From positions 62,001-126,000 of the forward strand of contig JAGYIO010000001.1 in assembly GCA_018402585.1 (NCBI GenBank): a stretch of DNA of 64,000 bases. The letters are read 5' to 3'. The notes below the pieces were generated by a model, which searched no databases, was not told where the DNA came from, and worked only from the letters and a program-made list of their open reading frames with translations. How positions within the stretch are numbered: the first letter of the stretch is position 1; each line of letters starts with the position of its first letter. This DNA is from Chthoniobacterales bacterium (lineage in GTDB: Bacteria > Verrucomicrobiota > Verrucomicrobiia > Chthoniobacterales > JACTMZ01). A program made the translations under genes and the position numbers. This document shows, one piece after another, positions 42,193 to 51,403 of the stretch.

Positions 42193-43047
42193 GTGAAAGC
42201 CGAGCGCCCTGCCACCACTCCTCAGACACCCGGTCAGGCCCACCAAGGCCCGCTGCTCTCTCAACTGGCCTCCTACCTTTTCCTCACCCTTACCGTTCTC
42301 TTGGCCGCGGTCCCGCTCTGGGAAATCTCGGTGCGCGCCCTGCATCCCTCCGGCCCGGCCGGCGCAGCCGGCCTCGGCAACTTCTCCCGCTTGCTCGCCT
42401 CTTCGGATTTCCTCCGCTGGCTGGGCAACTCACTTTTCGTCGCCCTGGCCGTCACAGTAGTCGGCGTCATTCTCGCGGCCACCGCCGGCTATGCTCTATC
42501 GCGGTTCCATTTTCTTGGACGGCTGGCCGTCCTCCAGAGTCTTCTCGTCACCCAAATCTTTCCCGCCACCCTGCTCCTGCTGCCCATCTTCCTTATCCTC
42601 GTGCAACTCAAGCTGATCAATACCTTCATCGGACTCATCCTGGTTTACCTTGTCACCGTTTTGCCATTTGGCATCTGGCAGATGAAGACGTTTTATCACA
42701 CTATTCCGGAAACGATCGAAGAAGCTGCGGCGATGGACGGCTGCACTCCAGCCCAGACCTTCCGGTGGGTCGTGCTGCCCATTTCCGCCCAAGGCTTGGC
42801 TGTGACCGCGTTATTTTCCTTTGCCGCCGCGTGGAACGAATACGTCGTGGCGGTAATCCTCATGCCGGACTCCTCAATGTTCACCCTGCCGGTCGGACTG
42901 CGCCTGCTGCACAACGGGAACATGGCGGGCGAGACGGGTCTCTTTGCCGCAGGCGCGCTCCTTGTCACCCTGCCGGTCCTCGTTCTTTACTATTTCCTCA
43001 GCCGCTTTTTGGCCGCGCGCGTCGAGGACATTTCGCTGCGCGCTTAA
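42193..43047 (+). CDS. MalG-type sugar ABC transporter permease
   Basis: Encodes 284 residues with six membrane helices. The GTG at 42193 fits the family length; upstream in-frame sequence lies in the amylase leader. The EAA loop is PETIEEAAAMDGCTPAQTF followed by RWVVLPISAQGLAVTAL, typical of CUT1 carbohydrate permeases, and it ends like MalG. No MalF partner, binding protein or ATPase is adjacent. The divergent amylase operon suggests import of maltodextrins, which is inference. Confidence 0.88.
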   Translation: MKAERPATTPQTPGQAHQGPLLSQLASYLFLTLTVLLAAVPLWEISVRALHPSGPAGAAGLGNFSRLLASSDFLRWLGNSLFVALAVTVVGVILAATAGYALSRFHFLGRLAVLQSLLVTQIFPATLLLLPIFLILVQLKLINTFIGLILVYLVTVLPFGIWQMKTFYHTIPETIEEAAAMDGCTPAQTFRWVVLPISAQGLAVTALFSFAAAWNEYVVAVILMPDSSMFTLPVGLRLLHNGNMAGETGLFAAGALLVTLPVLVLYYFLSRFLAARVEDISLRA

Positions 43048-43064
43048 AACCCGCTGCGTGCAGT

Positions 43065-43427
43065 TCAATCACCGCGATAAATGCACCGCGAGGTCGGCGT
43101 CTCGTGAATGGCGATCTCGCTGAGATGCGGCAACTGCGGTTTGAGTTCCCGCCAGAGCCAGCCGGCCAACTGTTCGAACGTCGGATTTTCCAGGCCGGGG
43201 ATATCGTTGAGATAACGGTGGTCGAGCCGCGCGATGAGGGGTTTGACCGCCTTGCTGATTTCCGCATGGTCCATCAGCCAGCCCGACTCCGCGCCGACGG
43301 AGCCTGCTGCCGAGACCTCCACTTGGTAGCTGTGGCCGTGCATCCGGGCGCATTGGTGGTCGCGCGGTACGTTGGGCAGGGTGTGCGCGGCCTCGAAGTG
43401 GAAAATTTTGGTCAGCGTGATCTTCAT
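43065..43427 (-). CDS. queD: 6-carboxytetrahydropterin synthase
   Basis: Encodes 120 residues from the ATG at 43427. QueD converts dihydroneopterin triphosphate to 6-carboxytetrahydropterin for queuosine. The zinc His ligands are in FEAAHTLP and MHGHSY, the catalytic Cys in RDHQCARMHG and the C-terminal Glu in IHETPTSRCIY. It lies next to queE on the same strand, divergent from folE2. Confidence 0.94.
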   Translation of the reverse strand: MKITLTKIFHFEAAHTLPNVPRDHQCARMHGHSYQVEVSAAGSVGAESGWLMDHAEISKAVKPLIARLDHRYLNDIPGLENPTFEQLAGWLWRELKPQLPHLSEIAIHETPTSRCIYRGD

Positions 43428-43467
43428 CGCCCTTCTTCTACCCCGCCGCCCGCCCCGCGGCAAACGG

Positions 43468-44112
43468 TCAAACGCCCCGCGCCTTGGGCTCCCAGATGAA
43501 CTTGTGCATCTGCAACTGGAAGCGCGCCGGCGAATGATCCTCCAGCATCCAGGCGACGATGTCACTGGGGGCAATTCTCCCGAAGACCGGACTGAGCAGG
43601 ACCGCCCGGACTTTTCCGGCCAGGCTGTGCTCCTCGATCATGCCCCGCGCCCACTCGTAGTCCTCCCGCGACCCGAGCACGAACTTCACCTCGTCGCGCT
43701 CCGTGAGCTGCGCGATATTGGCGTAAAGATTGCGCGCGCATTCCCCGCTTGAAGGTGTTTTCAGGTCCATGATGCGGTGGACCCGCGGGTCAACCGCCGA
43801 AATATCGTGCGCTCCCGAAGTCTCCAACAACACGGTGAAACCCGCCGCGCAGAGCATGGCCAAGAGCGGCTCACAGGCCGGCTGCAGGAGCGGTTCACCC
43901 CCGGTTACCTCGACGAGCGGACACCCGAAGACCCGGACGGCGGCCACAATCTCCCCGAGCGGCATTTTTTTCCCCACATAAAAGGCATACTCGGTATCAC
44001 AGTAGGTGCAGCGCAGGTCGCAAAAGGTCAGGCGGACAAAAACGCAAGGCAGCCCGGCCCAGGTGCTCTCGCCCTGCACCGACTGGTAGATTTCGTTCAC
44101 CGTGAGTTTCAT
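43468..44112 (-). CDS. queE: 7-carboxy-7-deazaguanine synthase
   Basis: Encodes 214 residues from the ATG at 44112. This radical SAM enzyme rearranges 6-carboxytetrahydropterin to CDG. The cluster motif is FCDLRCTYCDTEYAF, with NEIYQSVQGESTWAGLP and VEVTGGEPLLQPA nearby. QueD, QueE and FolE2 together give three of the steps towards preQ0; queC and queF are not in the window. Confidence 0.95.
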   Translation of the reverse strand: MKLTVNEIYQSVQGESTWAGLPCVFVRLTFCDLRCTYCDTEYAFYVGKKMPLGEIVAAVRVFGCPLVEVTGGEPLLQPACEPLLAMLCAAGFTVLLETSGAHDISAVDPRVHRIMDLKTPSSGECARNLYANIAQLTERDEVKFVLGSREDYEWARGMIEEHSLAGKVRAVLLSPVFGRIAPSDIVAWMLEDHSPARFQLQMHKFIWEPKARGV

Positions 44113-44203
44113 GGCCGCGGACAGCGTAACCGCCACCACCCGCCCGGCCAACCGGACAATTCACTTTTGCCCCCCAGCCTGAATCAGGGTAAGCTTCGCT
44201 TTC

Positions 44204-45004
44204 ATGAAGCACCCGGAGGACCGTGCAACCACCTTGCTCGACACCCAAAGCGAGTCCGACCACCGGCGCATTGTGATCGACCGGGTCGGAGTGAAGAACC
44301 TCCGATTTCCCATCCAAGTCGCGGTGGGCCCCGGCGACCCGCAAAGCACCATCGCCATGGTGCAACTCACCGTCGAGCTGCCCCAGGAATTCAAAGGCAC
44401 TCACATGAGCCGCTTTCTCGAGGTTCTCCAGGCCCATGGTCCCGTACTGCACCCCGAGGACATCGAAAAGCTCTTGCGCTCGCTCATCGACCGGCTGCAG
44501 AGCAAGCGGGCCCATCTCGAGTTCGAGTTTCCCTTTTTCCTCGAGAAAAAAGCTCCCGTGACCGGCGCACCCGGTCTGGTCGACTACACGGCACGCTTCA
44601 CCGCGACGGCCGATCGGGAGGGCCACGACCTGCTCACGACCGTGGTGGCCAATGTCACCACCTTGTGTCCCTGCTCCAAAGCAATCAGTGAGAGCGGCGC
44701 ACACAATCAACGGGGACAAGTCACCCTCCGCTTGCGCTGCGCAGCCCGGTTGCCCCTGCCCGAAATGGTCTCCCTCATCGAACGCTCGGCCAGCAGCGAG
44801 TTGTACAGCGTATTAAAACGCCCGGACGAAAAAGCAGTGACCGAACGCGCCTATGCCAATCCGGTTTTTGTCGAAGACCTGGTGCGCAATATCGCCTCCC
44901 AAGTCAACGCCGATCCCCGCATCACCTGGTGGCAGGTCGAAGCGGAGAATTTCGAGAGCATCCACAACCACAACGCTTACGCCATGGTCGAAAAATATTC
45001 ATGA
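44204..45004 (+). CDS. folE2: GTP cyclohydrolase FolE2
   Basis: Encodes 266 residues of the COG1469 type IB cyclohydrolase, which makes dihydroneopterin triphosphate from GTP. Signatures are DRVGVKNLRFPI, GTHMSRFLEVL, TTLCPCSKAIS with the metal Cys, GAHNQRGQVTL, and the C-terminal ESIHNHNAYAMV. Divergent from queE by 91 bases, so a shared regulatory region is possible. It may feed both queuosine and folate. Confidence 0.95.
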   Translation: MKHPEDRATTLLDTQSESDHRRIVIDRVGVKNLRFPIQVAVGPGDPQSTIAMVQLTVELPQEFKGTHMSRFLEVLQAHGPVLHPEDIEKLLRSLIDRLQSKRAHLEFEFPFFLEKKAPVTGAPGLVDYTARFTATADREGHDLLTTVVANVTTLCPCSKAISESGAHNQRGQVTLRLRCAARLPLPEMVSLIERSASSELYSVLKRPDEKAVTERAYANPVFVEDLVRNIASQVNADPRITWWQVEAENFESIHNHNAYAMVEKYS

Positions 45005-45897
45005 AAGCGTGCCTCCTGCTCGTGCTCCTCCTCTTCCTCGCCGGTTGCGCCACCTCGACCCGCGAGGTCCGCCGCGCCAGCGCGGCAACCTCACCCGTGG
45101 CCGCTGCCCCGAGCCATGCGCCGATCTGGCCGGCCAACGCCCCCAGCCTTACCGCGCAGTCGGCCATCTTGATCGATGCCCGCAGCGGAAAGGTCCTTTT
45201 CCAAAAAAATGCCGATGCCCGCCGGGTGCCGGCCAGTACCCAGAAACTACTCACCGCCTTGCTGGTCAGCCGTCGCGGTAACCTCGATACGCTGGTCACC
45301 GTTGCGCCCGAAGACACGCGCGTCGAGCCGACCCGTTTGGGTCTCCGTCCCGGCGAGCGCCACGCGCGGCGCGACTTGCTTCAATCCATCATGGTGAAAA
45401 GTTCGAATGACGCCTGTGCCGCCCTGGCCCGGGACCACAGCGGCACCGAAGCCGCTTTCACCAGCCAGATGAACCGTGCTGCGTGGTCGCTTGGGGCGCG
45501 GAATTCCTATTTCGCCAACAGCCACGGCCTGCCGGCCAGCCAATTTTCCACCGCCCGAGACATCGCGCGTATCGCCTTCCTCACCTACCGCGATCCCACC
45601 CTGCGCCACATGATGCAGCAGCGCACCGTCTTCTTCCGGCACAACACCGGGCAGGTCACCCGGCTCGAGACGACCAACAAACTGCTCGCACGCTCGTCCG
45701 CTTACAACGGGATGAAAACAGGTTATACCCATGCCGCCGGCCGTTGCCTTGTCTCGAGCGGACGCTTCAACGGCCGGGAGGTCATTCTGGTGCAACTCGG
45801 GAGCAAAACGAGATACATCTTTGACGACGCCGAGCGGCTTATGGCCTGGTCGGGCCGCAGCGGATCCGGCGGCGGGTCTTCCTCCGGAACATTTTGA
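45001..45897 (+). CDS. D-alanyl-D-alanine carboxypeptidase-like lipoprotein (S11 family)
   Basis: Encodes 298 residues from the ATG at 45001, which overlaps the folE2 stop. It opens with a lipoprotein signal, lipobox LFLAGC, instead of the usual cleaved signal peptide. The penicillin-binding motifs are SxxK in PASTQKLLTALL, SxN in VKSSNDACAALA, and KTG in NGMKTGYTHAAG. It lacks the long C-terminal amphipathic domain of DacA and is closer to DacF-type. It would trim peptidoglycan pentapeptides at the inner or outer membrane. Confidence 0.88.
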   Translation: MKACLLLVLLLFLAGCATSTREVRRASAATSPVAAAPSHAPIWPANAPSLTAQSAILIDARSGKVLFQKNADARRVPASTQKLLTALLVSRRGNLDTLVTVAPEDTRVEPTRLGLRPGERHARRDLLQSIMVKSSNDACAALARDHSGTEAAFTSQMNRAAWSLGARNSYFANSHGLPASQFSTARDIARIAFLTYRDPTLRHMMQQRTVFFRHNTGQVTRLETTNKLLARSSAYNGMKTGYTHAAGRCLVSSGRFNGREVILVQLGSKTRYIFDDAERLMAWSGRSGSGGGSSSGTF

Positions 45898-45928
45898 GGC
45901 AGAAGGCCGCTCCCTTAGTGGCGGATCT

Positions 45929-47026
45929 CTACAACTTCGAGACCACAAATTCCGCAGTCTGGCGCGCCGCTGCGGGATGGCTGACCTTGAGCAAATTTTC
46001 CCGCCAGCGCGCCCACTCGGACCCGCCATTTTCGAGCAGTGCACGCTGCACCGTGCCGATGATTTTTTCCGGACTGGTCGCCAGCGCACCCGCGCCGATC
46101 TCGGCCAGGAGGGTCACATTGCCTTCCTCCTGCCCCGCGACAACGTGGCTGATGATCATGGGGCGAGCGATGGCCAGGGTCTCTTGCACGATGGCTCCGC
46201 CGGCCTTGCCGATGAAAAGATGGCTTTCGGCCAACAACTCCGGCATGCGCTCGGTCCAGCCCAGGAGGCTGAAGGCGCCAACCGGCAAATCGAGCCGTTT
46301 CAAAAATCCGTGCAGATGCTTGTGCCGCCCGGTCACCACGGTCAACTCGACACCCGGCAACGCGGTCAGCCCCCGCACCACCCCCGAGACCGTGCGGCGG
46401 GAACCGGAGGGCAAATAAAGTATTTTCCAAGGTGGCCCCGGCGGCAGCGGGCGACGGGCCAACGCTTCGAAGCGCGGACTGACCGGAAAGCCGAGCACGA
46501 CAATTTTCTCCGGCGGTGTCCCGCCTTGCCTCATAGCCTCGCGCGTCGGCTCATTGGCCACCAGGACCCAGTCGGCCGGGGCGAGGTTCCAGACACGGTT
46601 GATCACGATGGAATCGGTCACCACCATGAAATGCGGGCAAGCCAGCACCTCGCCGCTCTCCATCAGCTCGCTGAGCAAATAGCTGTAAACCGGATAAGTC
46701 GTGATGACCGCCGCCGGTTTTTTCTCGCGCAGCAAATCCCGCAGGGCTGCTTTCAGGTTACCCAAAGTCGGCAAAGTCCAATCGAAGACCGGAGTCTTGT
46801 CATAGAGCCAGAAAAAAGCTTTCCAGGTCACCGGTACGCGCTGGATGGAAAAATTGTAGGCCACTTGCAGGATCTTCGAGGCGCGCGGGTTGACCTCGAC
46901 ATAGGGGTCGCGGACCTCGGTGTGGTAACCGCCGTTGGGATCAAAGGCGTCGCGCACGTTGCGGGCGGCCGAATTGTGACCGTCACCAAAACCGGTGGTG
47001 AGAATGAGGATTTTTGGGTGAATCAT
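45929..47026 (-). CDS. MGDG-synthase-like glycosyltransferase (GT28)
   Basis: Encodes 365 residues. It begins with the family's KILILTTGFGDGHNSAARNVRD. A central TTYPVYSYLLSELM is followed by ADWVLVANEPTREAM, and the sugar-nucleotide site is FIGKAGGAIVQETLAIARPMI. MGDG synthases and processive diacylglycerol glucosyltransferases of this group move sugars from UDP donors to diacylglycerol; it could instead use another lipid. Last gene of a minus-strand set behind a CFA-like enzyme and a TPR protein, so a lipid substrate fits. Confidence 0.85.
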   Translation of the reverse strand: MIHPKILILTTGFGDGHNSAARNVRDAFDPNGGYHTEVRDPYVEVNPRASKILQVAYNFSIQRVPVTWKAFFWLYDKTPVFDWTLPTLGNLKAALRDLLREKKPAAVITTYPVYSYLLSELMESGEVLACPHFMVVTDSIVINRVWNLAPADWVLVANEPTREAMRQGGTPPEKIVVLGFPVSPRFEALARRPLPPGPPWKILYLPSGSRRTVSGVVRGLTALPGVELTVVTGRHKHLHGFLKRLDLPVGAFSLLGWTERMPELLAESHLFIGKAGGAIVQETLAIARPMIISHVVAGQEEGNVTLLAEIGAGALATSPEKIIGTVQRALLENGGSEWARWRENLLKVSHPAAARQTAEFVVSKL

Positions 47027-47031
47027 GGAGA

Positions 47032-47775
47032 TTACATTTGGCGAAGGGATTCCTTGGCCCGGCTTTGGGCGCCCGCATCATCGCGGCTGCGCTGGGGCAG
47101 GCTGATTGCCCTCTGCAACTCCCGACGCGCCTCATTCTTGCGCCCGACCCTAAGATAGGCCCACCCGAGTTCGGCGTGAAAAAGAGCGTTGCCGGGCTCC
47201 AATTCCACCGCCTTCTGCAGACAGCGGATGGCCTCCTCGTTGCTGGCCGGCGGCATTTTCCCGTAGATCGCTTCGGCTAAAACCCGCAGCAGGGTATTGA
47301 GGTTGGCGATCTCGTAGTTCCACCGCCCGAGAACGTGCCACCCGAGAGCATAGCGGGGATTAAGTCTGACCGCTTCGTCCGACTCGGACTTGACCACCCG
47401 CGAAAGTTCCAGGCGCCGGCGTGCCTCACTGTAAAAAGCCAGGCGGCCTGCCGCGATCGCCAGCGTGACCCGGGTCGCTGGATCCCGGGGCGCCAAGTCC
47501 TTTGCTTTCCGCGCCGTCTCAAAGCCGAGGGTGGCCAAGCGCAACCTTGCCGCGCGCGAAGGGGCGTCCAAGACCATCTCGACATATTGTTTGGCGATCT
47601 TGCGCTGCAACGCCGCATCACCCGGACGCTGGCCGGCCGCTTTTTGGTAAGCAGCCAGCGCCTCGGCCGACTTGAACTGGCGGTCCAGGCTGTCGCCTTG
47701 CTCGATCCACTCCGCAGCACCGTAGACGCTCGAGACCCCGGCCCAGACCAGAGCGGCACAAAGTGTCGTCCTCAC
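47032..47775 (-). CDS. Exported TPR protein
   Basis: Encodes 247 residues from a GTG at 47775 that overlaps the preceding stop (GTGA). The start gives a signal peptide ending VSSVYGA. Tetratricopeptide units are visible at [36 protein letters not shown], and [20 protein letters not shown]. The plan resembles the regulator-of-microtubule-dynamics (RMD) TPR proteins. It sits between the lipid methyltransferase and the glycosyltransferase and could scaffold them; this is a guess from position. Confidence 0.75.
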   Translation of the reverse strand: MRTTLCAALVWAGVSSVYGAAEWIEQGDSLDRQFKSAEALAAYQKAAGQRPGDAALQRKIAKQYVEMVLDAPSRAARLRLATLGFETARKAKDLAPRDPATRVTLAIAAGRLAFYSEARRRLELSRVVKSESDEAVRLNPRYALGWHVLGRWNYEIANLNTLLRVLAEAIYGKMPPASNEEAIRCLQKAVELEPGNALFHAELGWAYLRVGRKNEARRELQRAISLPQRSRDDAGAQSRAKESLRQM

Positions 47776-48803
47776 TTGGTGAAAAGATAATGCGAGACAA
47801 TCCATTCTTCGCCGTAGCGGTAACCCCAAAGTCCCGCGCAGGCCATGAAAAACACCCGCCAATAGACCCGCCATTTGGTCACATTCTCCGGCCCATAAGT
47901 CGCCGCAAGGATCGGGGTGATCTCCGCTGCGTGGCGATCCATATTCCTCAGCCAGGCCTCGGACGTCCGCGCGTAATGCGTGCCGTTCACACACCAGTGA
48001 TCCCGCAATTTCAGGTCATCCTGGAAATAGGTCAGCAAATCATCCGACGGCATGGTCCCGCCCTCGAAAAAATACCGCGTGATCCAGTCGCTCGGATCCG
48101 TGCCCCTAAAGTGATAGGCCAGCGTGCGGTGGGTGAAAATGTGCACGAAGAGGAGCCCGCCGGGCTTCATCCATGACGCCACCTTGCGCAGGAGCAGTTC
48201 GTAATTTTTCATGTGCTCGAACATCTCGACCGAGACCACACGGTCGAACTCCCCTTGTCGCAAATCCAGCTCCGCCACATTCGCGGTCTGGATTTCCAGA
48301 TTGCCCAAATCCCGCCGCGCCGCCTCGGCCATGATGTATTCCCTCTGGGTCCTCGAGTTCGACACCCCGAGGATCCGCGAATGCGGATACTTCTCCGCCA
48401 TCCACAAGGTCAAAGATCCCCAGCCGCAACCCAGCTCCAGGACCCGCTGGCCGTCCTCCAACTTCGCCCGCTCGCAGCTCAGAGCCAACATCGCCTCCTC
48501 CGATTCCGCAAAGCTGGTATGCCGGCCGGACCAAAGCCCGCTGCTGTATTTCAGACGCGGACCGAGCACATATTTGAAAAATTCCGTCGGCACCTCGTAG
48601 TGCTGCTCGTTCGCTTCCTGCGTCTTCACCGCGACAGGCAGGGTCTTCAGCTCGCGCACGAAATCTAGCAACGCCTTCTGCTGCGCCTCGACCCCGCCGC
48701 GGTTCTCCTCCTTCAGCTTGCGCGCCAACAACTGATGAATCCCCGCACGGATGAGAAAATCCGGCAGCAACCCTTTTTCCAAAATGCGGTCGAGAACACT
48801 CAT
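47772..48803 (-). CDS. CFA-synthase-like SAM methyltransferase
   Basis: Encodes 343 residues. The SAM motif is [20 protein letters not shown] and [17 protein letters not shown] follows, as in cyclopropane-fatty-acid synthases and related N-methyltransferases. It is shorter than the second paralogue in the window (412 residues) and lacks its N-terminal domain. It may methylate unsaturated acyl chains or another substrate; the C-terminal [20 protein letters not shown] is common in the short form. A repeat-filled gap separates it from the DUF1295 gene. Confidence 0.82.
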   Translation of the reverse strand: MSVLDRILEKGLLPDFLIRAGIHQLLARKLKEENRGGVEAQQKALLDFVRELKTLPVAVKTQEANEQHYEVPTEFFKYVLGPRLKYSSGLWSGRHTSFAESEEAMLALSCERAKLEDGQRVLELGCGWGSLTLWMAEKYPHSRILGVSNSRTQREYIMAEAARRDLGNLEIQTANVAELDLRQGEFDRVVSVEMFEHMKNYELLLRKVASWMKPGGLLFVHIFTHRTLAYHFRGTDPSDWITRYFFEGGTMPSDDLLTYFQDDLKLRDHWCVNGTHYARTSEAWLRNMDRHAAEITPILAATYGPENVTKWRVYWRVFFMACAGLWGYRYGEEWIVSHYLFTK

Positions 48804-48820
48804 GGCGTCATTCTTGTTCC

Positions 48821-49062
48821 GTCGGCGGGGACGCCGACGCTACAAAATGTAGCGGCGCCGTCCCCGGCGTCGAAACGAATGGGAACACCGCCCCAGTTAC
48901 TCCCCAACCACACCCGCCGCGCGAGTCGACTTCTGGTTTGGGCAGGGGGCACGGGCGTCCCGCCCGTCACGATCCAAACCCATCGGCAGGATGCCGATGC
49001 CACACCCCAATGATTTGGGTCACGGGCGTCCCGCCCGCATGGTCTTTCGGAAAACGGGCGAA
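48821..49062. repeat. Dense REP-like repeat region
   Basis: The 430-base gap between 48804 and 49233 contains no supported gene. An inverted pair (GTCGGCGGGGACGCCGACGC / GTAGCGGCGCCGTCCCCGGC) flanks AAAAT. CAGGGGGCACGGGCGTCCCG begins at 48943 and CACGGGCGTCCCGCCCG recurs at 49021. Direct copies of CCGCCCCAGTTACTCCC occur near 48888 and 49128, each followed by CACACCCGCC-type sequence. Confidence 0.8.
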
Positions 49063-49233
49063 CCGGAGTCCCGCCAAAGCGGGACGTAGATAGCCCATAG
49101 GCAAACGCCCGTTCCCCCTGGGCTTTGCCGCCCCAGTTACTCCCAGCACACACCCGCCAACGCGCGGGTTTAGGGCCTAAGGGCCGTCTCGCAGACTCGG
49201 CTCCGGCGCCGGCCGTTGTATCTTCAGCCCCCA

Positions 49234-50037
49234 TTATCCCCTCCGCACAAACCACGGAAAAAAGGCATTCGTGGTCCGCTGATACTCCCGGTAATCCTCG
49301 CCCCGCGACCGCACGGCGTGCTCCTCGGTCGCTTTGATCCCCGTCACTTTGGTCAAAAACAAATACATCAAGGCGGGAGCATAAACCGCGATCCACCCAC
49401 CCGGCGAGCCCAGCGCGTAGGTAAAATACGCGACCCAAACTAGCCACTCGCAAAAGTAGTTGGGATGACGCGAATACTTCCACCACCCGAGCCGGCAGGT
49501 TTTCCCCTTGTTGGCCGGATCCGACCGGAACCGGTTCAGCTGCGCATCGGAGGCCGCTTCCCCCAGTATGGCCAGCAACCAGAGCCCCGCCCCGGCATAC
49601 TCGAAGAAACCCAAGCCCGGCGCACCATTAAGGAAGACCAAGACGAAGGGGACGCTCAATAAGGCAATAAGCACCCCCTGAGCCTCAAAAAACCCGAAAA
49701 ACATGGCCCACGTGTGCTTCGGAAACTGCTGCCGCAGCGCCGCGTAGCGCCCGTCCTCTTCCGGGTGATGCCGGGCCACCCGGATCCACAAATAGGTCCC
49801 CAGCCGCGCCGCCCAAATGGTCACCATCAAGACAAGGAGGAAGCTGCGTGTGGTATCCCCTGCCCCCAGCACAGCCCCGGCCAAGACCACCGGGATGAAG
49901 CCGTAGGACCAAAAAATATCCACGATTCCCGCATTGTTCAGCACGCGGGCCATGACCCACACGCCGGCCATCATGATCAGCGGAATGGCCAGCGCGAAAG
50001 CCATCAACCGCCAGAACTCCGCCCACTCCGGCATCAT
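49234..50037 (-). CDS. DUF1295 membrane protein (steroid 5-alpha-reductase fold)
   Basis: Encodes 267 residues from the ATG at 50037 that overlaps the cfa stop (ATGA). It has about six or seven hydrophobic helices and the DUF1295 signatures VDIFWSYGFIPVVL, WAARLGTYLWIRV and GWWKYSRHPNYFCEWLVW. Related proteins are steroid or polyprenol reductases and isoprenylcysteine methyltransferases. Its coupling to a CFA synthase suggests reduction or modification of a methylated acyl chain, but its reaction is unproven. Confidence 0.88.
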   Translation of the reverse strand: MMPEWAEFWRLMAFALAIPLIMMAGVWVMARVLNNAGIVDIFWSYGFIPVVLAGAVLGAGDTTRSFLLVLMVTIWAARLGTYLWIRVARHHPEEDGRYAALRQQFPKHTWAMFFGFFEAQGVLIALLSVPFVLVFLNGAPGLGFFEYAGAGLWLLAILGEAASDAQLNRFRSDPANKGKTCRLGWWKYSRHPNYFCEWLVWVAYFTYALGSPGGWIAVYAPALMYLFLTKVTGIKATEEHAVRSRGEDYREYQRTTNAFFPWFVRRG

Positions 50038-51272
50038 GAGCACCCCCGATTCAGGCCGGTCGAAAGATCGAGCGTCTCATTGTCCGCCCGGGTATAAATG
50101 GCTTGCACCACACTGATATGACGCGTGGCAAACGCCGCTTCACAATAGGCCAGGTAGTAATCCCACTTGCGCAGGAACGTCTCGTCAAACCCCTGCCCCC
50201 GCACCGCGGCGAGCACGCGGTGGAAATTCTCCCGCCAGACCTGCAACGTCCGCGCGTAATACGGTCCCATGTCGTCCAAATCGTGGAGGAACAAATCCCC
50301 CGTGCGATTCAGCGCCGTATTGACCCGCCCGATGCTGTTGAGCAGCGAGCCTGGAAAAACATGCCGCTGGATGAAATCCACCCCGCGCCGCAGCACCTCG
50401 TATTGGGCATCCGGACACGTGATGTATTGCAACCCGAGCAGACCCTTGCGCTGGAGCAAGCGGTGGCACTGCGCGAAATACCCGTCGAGGTATTTGTCCC
50501 CCACCGCCTCAAGCATTTCGATCGACGCAATCTTGTCGAACTGCCCGGTCAGCTCCCGGTAGTCGGTCAGTCGCAGATTGATCTGGTCGTTCAACCCCGC
50601 CGCCGCGATCCGACGCGCCGTCTCGTCAAACTGTGCCTGCGAGATTGTCACCGTGGTGACCCGGCATCCAAACTTTTGCGCCGCGTGCATAGAAAACCCG
50701 CCCCACCCGCTCCCGATCTCCAGCACCTGATCCGACGGCTGCAACCGCAACTTGCGGCAGAGCACATCGTATTTGCGCACCTGCGCCTGCTCCAGCGTCG
50801 CGCCCGGCTGATCCCAATAGGCGGCCGAATACGTCATGGTCGGATCCAACCACAGCGCGAAGAACTCATTGCTCAGATCGTAGTGCTCTTGGATGTTCCG
50901 CCGACTGTTCCACCGGCTGTTCGGCCGCAGCTGGTGCGCCACCTTGTGCGCGAAATTCATCAGCCCGATCCGCAGGTCCGTCCGCCCCGATCCCTCCAGC
51001 ACCGTCGACTCGTCGGCATTGTGGATAAACCAGGCAATCACCCCGACCAAATCCTCCGTCTCCCACCACCCGTCCGTATACGCCTCCCCAAACCCGACCG
51101 GCCCGTAAAGCACGCAGGTCCGGAAAAATGCCACGTCCTTGACCCGAATCTCCGCCCGCGGCTCCTCCCCCAACCCGCCGAAGCTTTTTTCTGATCCGTC
51201 TGGCAAAACAAGGCGCAGCCGCCCCCGTTGCATGCGGGACAAAGCAGAAAAAAGAATCGGGGTGTAATTCAT
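50034..51272 (-). CDS. cfa: Cyclopropane-fatty-acyl-phospholipid synthase
   Basis: Encodes 412 residues, the classical length. An N-terminal domain (FGEAYTDGWWETEDL) precedes NIQEHYDLSNEFFALWLDP, the SAM motif VLEIGSGWGGFSMHAA, VTISQAQF and IASIEMLEAVG, followed by the FIQRHVFPGSLLN loop. It transfers a methylene or methyl group from SAM to unsaturated phospholipid acyl chains. It is coupled to DUF1295; its former upstream neighbour DUF1365 is now behind an insertion sequence. Confidence 0.93.
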   Translation of the reverse strand: MNYTPILFSALSRMQRGRLRLVLPDGSEKSFGGLGEEPRAEIRVKDVAFFRTCVLYGPVGFGEAYTDGWWETEDLVGVIAWFIHNADESTVLEGSGRTDLRIGLMNFAHKVAHQLRPNSRWNSRRNIQEHYDLSNEFFALWLDPTMTYSAAYWDQPGATLEQAQVRKYDVLCRKLRLQPSDQVLEIGSGWGGFSMHAAQKFGCRVTTVTISQAQFDETARRIAAAGLNDQINLRLTDYRELTGQFDKIASIEMLEAVGDKYLDGYFAQCHRLLQRKGLLGLQYITCPDAQYEVLRRGVDFIQRHVFPGSLLNSIGRVNTALNRTGDLFLHDLDDMGPYYARTLQVWRENFHRVLAAVRGQGFDETFLRKWDYYLAYCEAAFATRHISVVQAIYTRADNETLDLSTGLNRGCS

Positions 51273-51403
51273 ATTCGCGAGAGAGAATTTAAAGGCTCGC
51301 GTCCGTCCGCCTGAATGGCAAGCCAGCGACGCGGGCGCCCGCTTGCCGCAGACTTGCTAATGCGGCGTGTCTCCGTCTCAGGTTCCATAGTGTCATGAAA
51401 AGA

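Noticed and set aside
44113-44203. preQ1 riboswitch in the queE-folE2 divergent region
   Set aside because: No preQ1 aptamer stem plus A-rich tail could be recognised in these 91 bases.
48821-49062. CRISPR array in the repeat-rich gap
   Set aside because: Repeats are palindromic, differ in length and orientation and are not regularly spaced; no cas genes are present.
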